The notes under the pieces are model-generated. The model was not told the DNA's origin and did not search any database. It saw only the letters and a program-made list of their open reading frames with translations. Of a DNA stretch of 60,000 nt, positions 19,145 to 28,378 are shown in pieces. Every line of letters starts with the position of its first letter. The stretch's first letter is position 1. The stretch comes from Symsagittifera roscoffensis (lineage: Eukaryota; Xenacoelomorpha; Acoela; Convolutidae). The position numbers were made by a program, and so were the translations under genes. The stretch spans positions 20,932,660-20,992,659 of the forward strand of contig NC_087069.1 in the NCBI RefSeq assembly GCF_963678635.1, given 5' to 3'.

Positions 19145-20934
19145 GCCGCCAACTTGGATCACTCCATCGATCAAATTCCCATCCAACCAACCTTACCTCT
19201 TCAATCCCAATAATACCACTTTTTGCTTTTCCGCCACCCGATTTTCCATCTAGCAATGTAACATCAGGCATGAATTCCGACACTAACTCACAAATTTCAG
19301 TTTTATACTCCATCTCGCAGCTAAATAACCCGAATATTGAAACCCCCGATGAATTTGCCGACTCAGAACCATCTCCATCCAATAATTTTCATAACCCTTC
19401 TCAGTTTTCTCAACCTCCTTTTCAACCCATATTGTCAAATAACCCTGACCCCATCACTCCTACACCCTCTTATGCTTCCCAAGTTACCCCAACCTACTCC
19501 TCATACCATTCTGACCAATCATCTCCAGACACCCCCCGAATCTCCCCAGAGCTAGACAATTTTATTACCCTCCAACAACAACCCTACCACCTTAACACCC
19601 CGACCATAAACCAAATCTCCTCCACTACAAATTCATCCAATCCCCCTACACCCTCTTCAAATTATACTGAATCATTAGCACCATCATCCACATCAACTGA
19701 ATCCTCACTCAACACTAATAGAGCTTACCGCACTTTTAAAAGAAAGTTCCCCAACCATCCTTTCCCAGCAAAACCAGGAACAGCCCGTGAATACATCAAC
19801 CACCCCCAGCATACTAACACTAGAGAATTTTTAGCTATCACTTTACCCTCATTTCCACAATACACCTTAAACACCCCTCATGACGCTAACGAAACACGCA
19901 ACTTTGTAGACGAATACGTTTTAATGCCCACTCTCTCTTGGACCTCATACTATCATTTCACTAACCCTCTTTGCTTACCTTTAACCAACACATCCATCGA
20001 TATAGACCGAAACAAAGACATGCTATATCGACTAACTACACCACTCACCGCTAGACAATTTACTTACGTAGGATATAAAAAATCACTAAAAATACACACT
20101 GCACCTAGAGCTAATGAATATACACTAGAATACTACGATCACAACATCATCAGAGCTAACCAAGATCAATTCTTAGACGACGATCGCTTCGCTAACCCAC
20201 AAATCACCGAGAAATTTTTCATCAAGACACTATATGTATTTACACTAAACATCTTCGACCGAAAGTTTGATCACATTATTTCAGAAGCACTAACAAGCAC
20301 ACAAGCGTACGAAAGTTTTAAAGAACGCTTCCAAATCTTTTCACTAACCTTTCATTTCCTTGCACCACACGAAAGAGATTTACACTGCTCACACGATATT
20401 ATGTTGCGAACTAAACAAACACATACATACAGTTACTATCGTTTCATCCAAAATCACTTTGACCTCCACACACCCTCTAGACAACCACACCATCGCTTTC
20501 AATTCATCAATTCAAAATACACTTCACCGTATTTCCTAAATTTCACATATTGTATTAAAGATACTAACCTTCATGGTATTCTTCGTAACTATGACCCCAT
20601 AACCCAAATGTACATTTTCTGCCCCATCACCAAGACCTTCAACGCCGAAGAATCCCGACCCTTCCTTATCCCGCACGAGTTTGTACAGCCTATAGAAATC
20701 CCCATTTTAGAATTCATCCACAACACTAAATTCAATCACAAATTATATAATCTAATCCAAAACACACCTTATGAGTTTGCAGTTGGCACTGAAGAACTAA
20801 CCACTATCAAGGCACTCCAATTGCTTTGGCCACTGCTTCAGACTAAAAATATCATCCGCATCTTAGCTAAACTACTAACAACTTCAGAACTAATTCACGA
20901 CATCTTCCCCCACGGTTTTTTCCCCGACGACTAA
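19141..20934 (+). CDS. Unrecognised 597-aa protein downstream of env
   Basis: Starts at the ATG of an ATGA overlap with the env stop. Residues 1-190 are Ser/Pro/Thr/Asn-rich and probably disordered. Residues about 195-597 look globular, with many aromatics and His (e.g. FSLTFHFLAPHERDLHC, YSYYRFIQNHFDLH). There is no signal peptide, membrane segment, zinc knuckle or enzyme motif that I recognise. The codon and base style, C- and A-rich and poor in G, agrees with the rest of the element. Last gene before the 3' LTR, a position where complex retroviruses keep regulatory or accessory genes. Function unknown. The stop TAA is followed three bases later by a strong splice donor. Confidence 0.8.
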   Translation: MSRQLGSLHRSNSHPTNLTSSIPIIPLFAFPPPDFPSSNVTSGMNSDTNSQISVLYSISQLNNPNIETPDEFADSEPSPSNNFHNPSQFSQPPFQPILSNNPDPITPTPSYASQVTPTYSSYHSDQSSPDTPRISPELDNFITLQQQPYHLNTPTINQISSTTNSSNPPTPSSNYTESLAPSSTSTESSLNTNRAYRTFKRKFPNHPFPAKPGTAREYINHPQHTNTREFLAITLPSFPQYTLNTPHDANETRNFVDEYVLMPTLSWTSYYHFTNPLCLPLTNTSIDIDRNKDMLYRLTTPLTARQFTYVGYKKSLKIHTAPRANEYTLEYYDHNIIRANQDQFLDDDRFANPQITEKFFIKTLYVFTLNIFDRKFDHIISEALTSTQAYESFKERFQIFSLTFHFLAPHERDLHCSHDIMLRTKQTHTYSYYRFIQNHFDLHTPSRQPHHRFQFINSKYTSPYFLNFTYCIKDTNLHGILRNYDPITQMYIFCPITKTFNAEESRPFLIPHEFVQPIEIPILEFIHNTKFNHKLYNLIQNTPYEFAVGTEELTTIKALQLLWPLLQTKNIIRILAKLLTTSELIHDIFPHGFFPDD

Positions 20935-20937
20935 CAG

Positions 20938-21015
20938 GTAAGTATGAATTAAATGAATATAACTAACTAATTGAAATATTAAAAAACTCACCATACTTTA
21001 TCCATGTTTTTTTAG
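20938..21015 (+). other. Candidate 78-nt intron just after the last stop codon
   Basis: TAACAG|GTAAGTATG is a textbook splice donor three bases after the stop of the 597-aa ORF. The first good acceptor, TTTTTTTAG, ends at 21015. If used, the intron lies entirely in the 3' UTR. The same donor could instead join distant acceptors in longer transcripts. Confidence 0.4.
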
Positions 21016-22551
21016 ATTTTTAGCCTTCATCCGACAATCACCTACAAAAACCACAAAAGACAAATAAAAATCGCAAATTTCATCAAACAGATTTCAAAAA
21101 TTCTATTAATCTCTTACACTTATAAATTTATAAATATAATACCAATGCAGTAAATTCATTTCTAAAATTTTCCCCACAAGCAGTAAATCTAATTATGATG
21201 AAAATTTGTATCTTAAAATTCCCCCATTACTAGCAGTAAATTTCCAAATTCTATGCAGTAAATTAATAAAATGCAATTGCAGTACTAACCTTTTGATATT
21301 TTCATTCATTCGCACAGAAATTCTATCCACACTCACACAGCTCGCCCACGAAGAATTGTTTAAAATAATGAATTTCAGTTCCAAGTTTTCACACTCAACA
21401 ACTCTAACATATAATAACAAGTTTCAAACTTTCCTTTAACCCGGTTGGAAAGGAATCATATACTAAACAAAACTAACCAACGCAGCTTACTAAATACCAC
21501 AAATCATAAAATAACAGCATGACTAAGAAAAGGAAACCAACGGTACCCAAACCGGACTAACCCAGTTTAAAACTGGATAATTTATTCTTTTGAAGACTAT
21601 TACAAAGTCTTAGAAAGAAATAATAAAACACAAAAAAGTCGAAAGACAAACCCATACCACAAACAATTTGCTTTTTGAACAAAGTACATAACCAACAAGA
21701 CATAAGTAAAACCACAACAAACCCAACATAAAATGTTGTCACATAACAGGACTCCTCATAAAAACCGCATGAAATCATACTCCCACACCTGGCCTAACCC
21801 ACCAGGAAAGGACGTCCTGAGCATGCTCTATAGCCGGCCTAACCCACCGCGCTACATCCACGCTTTGTGACCACACCTTTATTTTTAATAAGAGCTACTC
21901 AAGGGTGAGTAACTCTTCAAAATAACCGAACTAAAACAAAAAGCTTTTGTGAAAACAACTAACTAAAATCATTATTAAAAAATATATTAAACTAATAAAA
22001 GATTTATAAAATGTAAAATTACATGATGCAATATATAGATCAGAATACAACACCAAGGACGAACATCAAAAGACAAGACGACCTCACTACACTCGAGAGA
22101 GAATGACCAACTACAATCGATATGCCGCTCACAATCACAACTCAAAGGATTTAGAGTACGACTTGACTTCGCAGAAAAGGACTTCATTGAACTAGACCAA
22201 TGACCACCTCGATGTTCAAGTATACGTACAGATCCGAGTAACCAGGCATCCCCTCCACGCACAATCTCCACGCCATTCCCGAGCTAGATCAAACACAAAA
22301 GAAGTTCTCCCCGAAGAACAGAAAAACCTGACATAGCCAACCATTCTGAAACCAGAATTGATGCTGTTGCAGAGACTCAGTCGTTGTCACAAGAAGAACA
22401 CAACGTCTTGTGTCCTCAATTCCAGATCCCTGGAACTTCCTTAACAAAAAGGAAACAAAAGAAAAATGATGTTCGCCAAATACCAACGTCCATCATCCAT
22501 CCTTGAACTACAGAAGAACTGTTCTAAAAAATTCTGTAAAACCCGGATGGG
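21016..22551 (+). other. 3' non-coding region of the giant element
   Basis: About 1.5 kb between the last ORF and the 3' LTR. It contains four exact GCAGTAAAT repeats (21147, 21180, 21233, 21255) and a pair of GGCCTAACCCACC repeats (21791-21803 and 21836-21848). The first of that pair sits in a CCTGG...CCAGG hairpin. A TACTC/GAGTA hairpin lies near 21895-21913. The end just before the LTR (AAAACCCGGATGGG) is the only candidate polypurine tract and is weak. Function of the repeats is unknown; RNA export or packaging signals are possible. Confidence 0.55.
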
Positions 22552-22961
22552 TGGAACCTGATCTAAACTATATTTTATGATTGGATAAATTAAATGTTTT
22601 ACCAATGTAAAGTATTTAATATTAACCAATCATGATCCATCTAACTAACAACCCACTTATTTGTAAGTGCTGAAGTTACTTGTAATTTCAGCACCAGAGA
22701 GATTTGAATTTAACTTAGAAATTAGTTGGACTCTCCCGAGCACTTCAGCAGCCGCAATAAACCAGTATACCCTAGATCTATTGAGCCTAGCAGAGACTAG
22801 TTAAACAACCTGAGACTAGATAGTATAAGAGTAAGATTAGGATCGGTATTAGACTAAGAAGTTGCACGAATCTATCCGGCCGAAAATAAGATAGCGTGAC
22901 GAGCAGACGGTGTACCCTATCCGAAATTACTCTATGAGTTATACACCCCAGTCCTAACTCA
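22552..22961 (+). repeat. 3' LTR of the giant element
   Basis: 410 bp, 408 identical to the 5' LTR, TG...CA ends, AATAAA at 22756-22761. The following host sequence starts GATGT and does not match the five bases left of the 5' LTR. Confidence 0.95.
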
Positions 22962-23295
22962 GATGTCTTGAAATTGGACAAGAAACTAGTGTCGGTTTGT
23001 AGAAGCTTAGTAAGGTGAAATTGTAGGGAAATGCGGGAAACGTATTGCATTAAACAGAACATAAAACTTATGGAAGTTCAAGCTGCTATTTTAGCAGGTT
23101 AAGCGAAGGCGATTATAGCCGCACGTTTATGTGCATTTTTCTTTATTACTATTTTGTTCTGTACTTTTTTGTTTAGGTGTCTTTAACTAATCACTCTAAA
23201 ACTTCGTGAGTCCATATCTATCTCCAAAACGAAAAATGAGAATCGTTGTTTTTTTCTGAATATAATTTTTTAAGTTTTTAAAACCGGTCAAAATT
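22962..23295. other. Short flank between LTR and protease-homologue gene
   Basis: About 330 bp of AT-rich sequence; nothing recognisable except the downstream end of the neighbouring - strand gene. Confidence 0.5.
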
Positions 23296-23301
23296 TTTAT
23301 T
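23296..23301 (-). terminator. Poly(A) signal AATAAA for the protease homologue
   Basis: AATAAA on the - strand about 35 bp after the stop codon. Confidence 0.6.
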
Positions 23302-23335
23302 CATTTGATTCGTATACATACATCTAGTTTTTTTT

Positions 23336-24073
23336 CTACACACCTTTATTTTCTTGAATCCAGTCGGAAAATGGCGATATTTTGATGTAGTGTAGTATTC
23401 CGCCAATTTCCGGGCTGGAAAATATACCAATGAGCTCCTTCTCATTTGTTTTTGAAGTAATCGGACTACCATAATCAAAGGGATATTCTTTGAATCCCAA
23501 GTTGTCAGTGGCAATATTGAAGCAAACCAGCGTGTCAGTTTTTTGTAGTAAAAGGTCTTCACATTGGTCTTGGGGAACGAGTGCGACTTCAGTTGCGCTC
23601 AACTGAATTCCTCTTAAATCACTAATCACTGGGTTTACTCCCCATCCAAGCGCTATTGCTTGTTTGTCTTCGTTTTCTTGTTCAGTTATAACCGCCGGAC
23701 CTACGTTCCACTGAAATTTCAAGTTGCCAGCTAATTTCAGTATCGCGATATCAAAATCTGTATTTGAATTGTTCAAATATCGAGGATGTGCAATAACTTC
23801 TTTCACTTTGATCTCGACGCCGAATGGGATCGTTACTAAGCCTGAAACCCCCGCCAAAACCGATAAACTTTCAGGCTCCTCCCATGCGACCCGACCTGCT
23901 GCTGTTACGATAGTGTTGTCGTCAATAATTACTCCGCTATTCAAAGATACAACCCGTTCATCCTGCGACCTGAGAACTCGAACCACAAACGGGTACTTCA
24001 GTGTTGATGCTGGAAGTGCCCAAAGCTCCGTTAAAGAGCAGCATGCCAAAAACACTACCACAAACATTTTCAT
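23336..24073 (-). CDS. Secreted S1A serine protease homologue, catalytically dead
   Basis: 245 aa, intronless, with a signal peptide (MKMFVVVFLACCSLTELWA). The chymotrypsin fold is recognisable from the VTAA block, HPRYLNNSNTDFDIAILKL, the ALGWG block and the C-terminal helix (FSDWIQENKG). Of the catalytic triad only the Asp (DFDIAIL) remains. The His block reads TAAGRVAW instead of TAAHC, so both the His and its disulphide Cys are gone. The Ser block reads FDYGSP where active enzymes have GDSG, so Ser is Tyr. It also lacks most of the usual cysteines and the activation-cleavage motif IVGG. The frame is complete and it has a good promoter and poly(A) signal, so it is probably an expressed pseudoprotease (binding or regulatory role) rather than a dead gene. 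Confidence 0.85.
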   Translation of the reverse strand: MKMFVVVFLACCSLTELWALPASTLKYPFVVRVLRSQDERVVSLNSGVIIDDNTIVTAAGRVAWEEPESLSVLAGVSGLVTIPFGVEIKVKEVIAHPRYLNNSNTDFDIAILKLAGNLKFQWNVGPAVITEQENEDKQAIALGWGVNPVISDLRGIQLSATEVALVPQDQCEDLLLQKTDTLVCFNIATDNLGFKEYPFDYGSPITSKTNEKELIGIFSSPEIGGILHYIKISPFSDWIQENKGV

Positions 24074-24114
24074 AGCTGCTGAGTTTCAACTTTGCGTGCG
24101 TCGCAATTTTTCTT

Positions 24115-24125
24115 CCTTTTATACC
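24115..24125 (-). promoter_or_regulatory. TATA box of the protease-homologue gene
   Basis: GGTATAAAAGG on the - strand, about 45 bp upstream of the ATG. This implies a transcription start near 24090 and a very short 5' UTR, and supports both the chosen start codon and real expression. Confidence 0.75.
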
Positions 24126-26713
24126 CAGAAAAGTTTAAACAATGAAAACATAATTTATCGTTTGCAATTGGACAGTTATTGTTTTGTAGGCCCAAAACAA
24201 AAACACAAAAGTTTTGACTAAAAACAAATGATGGGAAAATATGATGTTGCCTAAATAAATGACACAATAGATGTTTCTTTCGAATTGGATTTTAAACAAA
24301 TTCCAGTTTTGTCCAAATCATTATAAAATTCCTTTTCAATTCTGAACGTTGTAGAGTGCTCACAATTTTGCCAGAATTAATTTTTTTACATGAAAAAAAA
24401 AAGATTTAAAAAACATCATCATCCTCTGGCTGGGGTGCTCACTTTGTGTTTTGACTTTCAAAGTCGAACAGAAGGTCCGCTCGATCAAAAAAGATTAGTG
24501 GAGACAGGGTTTTGGAGCACGGTCGAAACATATCGAGAATCGATCGAGCGTTGTCGAAGCGTATCAAAACTTGGTCAGGAAGGGCCGAGACATTCAATAA
24601 CTTATCAAAATGTGGTTAAGCACAGTCAAAACGTACCTCAGGCAAAAATTTACCTTCAGCAAAAATTTACCTTCATTTACCTTACGGTAGGTCATTTAGG
24701 GAGGGGGGGGGGATTGTACGGTTGATTCAAAATCTAACCTGAAAAAGAACTCGATTGAGGTTTATAAACTTCACAGCATTTCTGATACACTTGTGGACAA
24801 ATTTAGACACCGAATTGGAAAACATCAATCCCCAGTACTTAGTTTAATATTTGTTAAGCTAAAATTTAAGGTGAAATTAGCAAAATTTGGAAGTTCCCAA
24901 TACAAATACTAGCTCGTCAAGAAACCTGGTTTGATTTTTTTCTATGTAAATATCAAAATAACAAAAAACGATTTTAAAGCTAAAGAAACATACGTTGAAA
25001 AAAATTGTGTTAATAGTTAAGAATTTGAGCGCATGATTATTTAAACTAGTTCATTTCCAAATCACAGGGTTGCATAAAAATCTGATGCATATTCTCGATT
25101 GATTTAAATCCGATTTTTATTATTTTACCTTCATTTTTTAGATTTTTATTCGAAACGTTTTTGTTTCAAGAATCAATTAATTTACGCAAATTAATTCAGC
25201 ATCTGAAAGAAGAACACAAGTTACCCATATTTTTCTATTCCCAGTCAATTTCTGAGACTGGACTGGATAAATCCGAAAGTGCTGAAAAACTTTTCCAGTT
25301 AAAAGTATGCTATGAAGAGCGAAATACGTAACAAATGTAAAAACTGCTTTTTGATTTGTATTCTACGATTAAAATCCGATTCAAATCATTGATCTAAATC
25401 AAGTTGATTTTAATCATGCAACCCTCACAAATCAATGACCCCATTTCCATTTCAACCTCTGCGCTTGCCTGTTTTGACAAAACAATTTACGTAAGTCCTC
25501 TTTTCATTTAAAAAAAATCGCCAAATATTTGTCAATTTTGTATCTCTGGTCATGCATTTCATAGCAACCGGAAAAACAGTTTTACAATGACTGACTTATA
25601 GAAAACAAACTTGATAAAACGTAAATTCAAAATCTTATATTTTAAACGACAATTCACATCATTTTTTGCCACGCAGGGGCTACAGGCAGGGCAAGGCAAG
25701 AAAACAGACGCTGCAAAATAAGACAGAAGCAACGAACTACTTAAATGTTTGGTGGTTTTCTCAGAATCAAGTGAACAAACAAACCTGCCTCCTTAATTAA
25801 AGCGGTTTTGGTTAATTTTTTGGGATAATTCTGATTTTTCATTTTTAGCTGATCAGAAGCAGTGTGATTCATGTTCAAAGTGGGGCAGATATCCAGCGTT
25901 CCATTTTCAGGTAGATATTTTGTTTGATTAGTTTAGTGCGAAGACTGTTCACTTGATCTGTGTGTAGATTCACATTAATAATTTTAGGGGTGGGATTCCG
26001 AAAAAGTGGAAACAAACTAAACCATATTCGATTAAGCATTTCGTCAATCAGAGAGGTTAGCTGAATAGACGTAGTAAAACAGTAATTGTAAAAGTCAAAA
26101 CTACAATTGAATTAAAATTCATTAAATGAACTCACGAAAACAAAACGAAACACTTTCGCAATAAACTCACCATTAGATCAAACGATGTTACAAGCAACTT
26201 TGAACAGCATTAGAGTCATTAAACTTATCTCAGGTTTCAGTTTTTTTATCAGAAAACAAATTCAAGTGAACATGAAAATGAATACAATAAATTGAAACCA
26301 ATGCCTAAATTGAAAAATAAGACTTTAAATTATTTCACTTCTAGGTCATGTGAAAAGATTTGGGCACTAGAGAAGGAAAACAAAAATTTGAGGTATTGCA
26401 ACAAAATTGCACTTATTTTGGGCTGAATGTTGTTTTTGCACAGAAATGTTTGTTATAATAATGAAAATGTGAATAAACATAAACAAAATTTACAACAAAT
26501 TTCGGATTAAATTATAGCCAATTTCGACAGAAATGTCAAAAAATGAACACAACACCGAAAGAAAATCCACCTTTAATACGGTTTAACACTTCGCAGAAAT
26601 TAGGAATTGCCTTTTGAAACATAATTAAGATCTATTCGTAATTTAATTTCTAAAAGAACATTTCCAGTTCATTTCAATTCGATTAGATCTAAAAAGAATG
26701 TTTTCTTCTTTTT
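24126..26713. other. Intergenic, repeat-bearing
   Basis: No gene recognised. Holds a G10 tract at 24703-24712 followed by ATTGTACGGTTGAT, a hAT-like MITE at 25065-25426 and otherwise AT-rich unique sequence. I see no clear poly(A) hexamer near the 3' end of the SLBP gene. Confidence 0.5.
25065..25426. mobile_element. hAT-like MITE (362 bp)
   Basis: Starts CAGGGTTGCA and ends TGCAACCCTC, a 9/10 terminal inverted repeat, with ATTAAAATC-type extension inside. It is flanked by 8-bp direct repeats CCAAATCA (25057-25064) and ACAAATCA (25427-25434), 7 of 8 matching. TIR sequence and 8-bp duplication are hAT hallmarks. No transposase. Confidence 0.75.
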
Positions 26714-28378
26714 TCATTTCATATCTATGTTTGACGACTGGCAAGTCTTTATGAACATTTCAAGCTGACTAGGAGCCTCTTGGACTTTCGGCATCGGCAT
26801 GCGCGTAACAGTCCATCCCGCATCTGTCGACATGCAACTCGATTCGTCCACGAGAGTCGAACACGACGACTCGTCAACTCGGCTGCTCATGACATTCCGT
26901 GACACCGTAAGACAATCGTCATCATTCATCAGAGAATCTTCATTCATTGCCGCGACAAGAGACCTCGTGCAAATTGTCCTCGTAGTTCCGATCATATTTC
27001 GTCGCTTACTTGGACTGTCTTCAACCATTGCGATATTTTCAATATTCGCCACACACAACGGACGTTTGAAGGGACTTTTAGCTGGACTCTTTCCAACAAC
27101 CTTTGCAGCTTCCAAGACTCGGTTCTTCCCAGGAGTAACATTTCCAAGCTCCGCTAAAGTTTTTTTCATCGGTGAATTGGGATCTATTTTAGATGCTACT
27201 GGAAGACTTTCAAGGATCTTCGCGAGGGAACTCCGAGCCGAACCAGGTGCACTTTCGGCTCCTGAAGAGTCTCCGTTATGCTTTGCACTCCAATCTTTAA
27301 TCTGTCGTTTCCAGATCTTAACTTTATTATCCCAGTGTCTTCTACTGTGCGTCTCATCTTTATTCGGAGTAACTGGATCACTTCGTTTTCGTTTCTCAAT
27401 TGGAACGGTGTTTATATACATCTGATACTCTTTAGTGTTCTTACCATACGCGATTTGCTTGCTTCTTCTTTGAATAAGTCCGTCCATATCTGCCGAATCT
27501 ACACTATCAAAAGTAGTGTTAAGAGAGGATGCCGTTTCCATCGACATGAAACTCATGTTTCCACTTTTCACAGAATCTACTTCGTCCATAATATCTGCCC
27601 ACGATGCCGACGAAAACTGATGACGATTCAAGTCAATATCACTCGGCGAAGAGTCCGAGGCCTTGGAGGACTTGTTAGTCGTGTTGAAAACAGACCCTGG
27701 TGATTTCGAGAACAACTTAGTTTGAGCTTTCGATCCAGATCTGGTATATGTTGCTAGGTTACCGGGCGAATTGACAGTCAGTGGGCTTTCAGCTGGCGCC
27801 AGTGGTCTTCTGAAAGGAACAGGACTCTCACTTGGTTTAGCCATTTTAGCCAGCGGACTTGAAGTCAGCGGTGAGTTTTGAACCGAGCTAGGCAAATGAA
27901 GTTTCCCATTCCATGCATTGGCTGGCGACTTCGACATGTCTGATTTCAAATCATTTGCGCTGCTATTTCTACTTCCACCCAAAGATGGAAAATGTTTCGG
28001 AGAGCTGGTTGAGAAATTGAGTTTCATTTGTCGGGTTTGCTTGGGTGGTCGCGTATTTTTCGATCCTCGTGATGAAAGATTTTTGGCATCTTTTGAACTC
28101 TCGTTTTGTTGTTCACGCTTTTCAAAACTTTCGTTCACATTTTCATTTTCATTGTTCACAACCTGAGCTCGATTTCTAGTCTGATAACCTCCTAGATTCC
28201 TTCCTTTTCGCGCTGCAGTTCTTTGCCTCTGCGTGTTTTTGTATGTAAAGTGGATTCCGACGCTTTCTGTCGTATCAGTTTTTGGTGCATTTGGTTCATT
28301 TGCCGACTGGTTTTCTTCAATTTGGCCCTGTTGCTGGTTGCCCAAAGATGTTGTTGAGTTTGACAATGCCCGTTTCAT
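26714..28378 (-). CDS. slbp: Histone stem-loop-binding protein (SLBP)
   Basis: 554 aa in a single exon. Residues about 298-362 form the SLBP RNA-binding domain: IQRRSKQIAYGKNTKEYQMY, then TPNK (about residue 337, whose Thr is phosphorylated in known SLBPs), then SRRHWDNKVKIWKRQIKDW. The domain grips the 3' stem-loop of replication-dependent histone mRNAs and directs their processing and translation. The rest is Ser/Pro/Asn-rich and probably disordered, with many SP/KSP sites suited to cell-cycle kinases. Vertebrate SLBP is about 270 aa, so both N- and C-terminal extensions here are long. The ATG is preceded nine bases upstream by TTTTTTAAG, which could be an acceptor for a 5' UTR intron or trans-spliced leader; that is speculative. 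A 208-codon antisense frame is a shadow. Confidence 0.9.
   Translation of the reverse strand: MKRALSNSTTSLGNQQQGQIEENQSANEPNAPKTDTTESVGIHFTYKNTQRQRTAARKGRNLGGYQTRNRAQVVNNENENVNESFEKREQQNESSKDAKNLSSRGSKNTRPPKQTRQMKLNFSTSSPKHFPSLGGSRNSSANDLKSDMSKSPANAWNGKLHLPSSVQNSPLTSSPLAKMAKPSESPVPFRRPLAPAESPLTVNSPGNLATYTRSGSKAQTKLFSKSPGSVFNTTNKSSKASDSSPSDIDLNRHQFSSASWADIMDEVDSVKSGNMSFMSMETASSLNTTFDSVDSADMDGLIQRRSKQIAYGKNTKEYQMYINTVPIEKRKRSDPVTPNKDETHSRRHWDNKVKIWKRQIKDWSAKHNGDSSGAESAPGSARSSLAKILESLPVASKIDPNSPMKKTLAELGNVTPGKNRVLEAAKVVGKSPAKSPFKRPLCVANIENIAMVEDSPSKRRNMIGTTRTICTRSLVAAMNEDSLMNDDDCLTVSRNVMSSRVDESSCSTLVDESSCMSTDAGWTVTRMPMPKVQEAPSQLEMFIKTCQSSNIDMK

Larger units (their letters stand above)
4051..22961 (+). 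mobile_element. Giant (18.9 kb) Ty3/gypsy-type, env-bearing LTR retroelement with accessory ORFs
   Basis: Two 410-bp direct repeats (4051-4460 and 22552-22961) beginning TG and ending CA bound a coding region read left to right. A TGG-starting primer-binding site lies two bases after the 5' LTR. The order is leader, small basic ORF, gag-pol (PR-RT-RH-IN, i.e. Ty3/gypsy/retrovirus order), two small hydrophobic ORFs, an ATG-less ORF, an Env-like ORF, a 597-codon ORF, a 1.6-kb 3' non-coding region and the 3' LTR. All large frames are intact and the LTRs differ at only two positions, so the insertion is recent. Typical Ty3/gypsy elements are 5-9 kb, so this one is two to three times longer. No target-site duplication is visible: the left flank ends GAAAA and the right flank starts GATGT. 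The coding strand is strongly A-rich and G-poor throughout. Confidence 0.95.

Noticed and set aside
26799-27425. 208-codon frame antisense to SLBP
   Set aside because: The opposite strand encodes a clear SLBP RNA-binding domain; this frame has no features.
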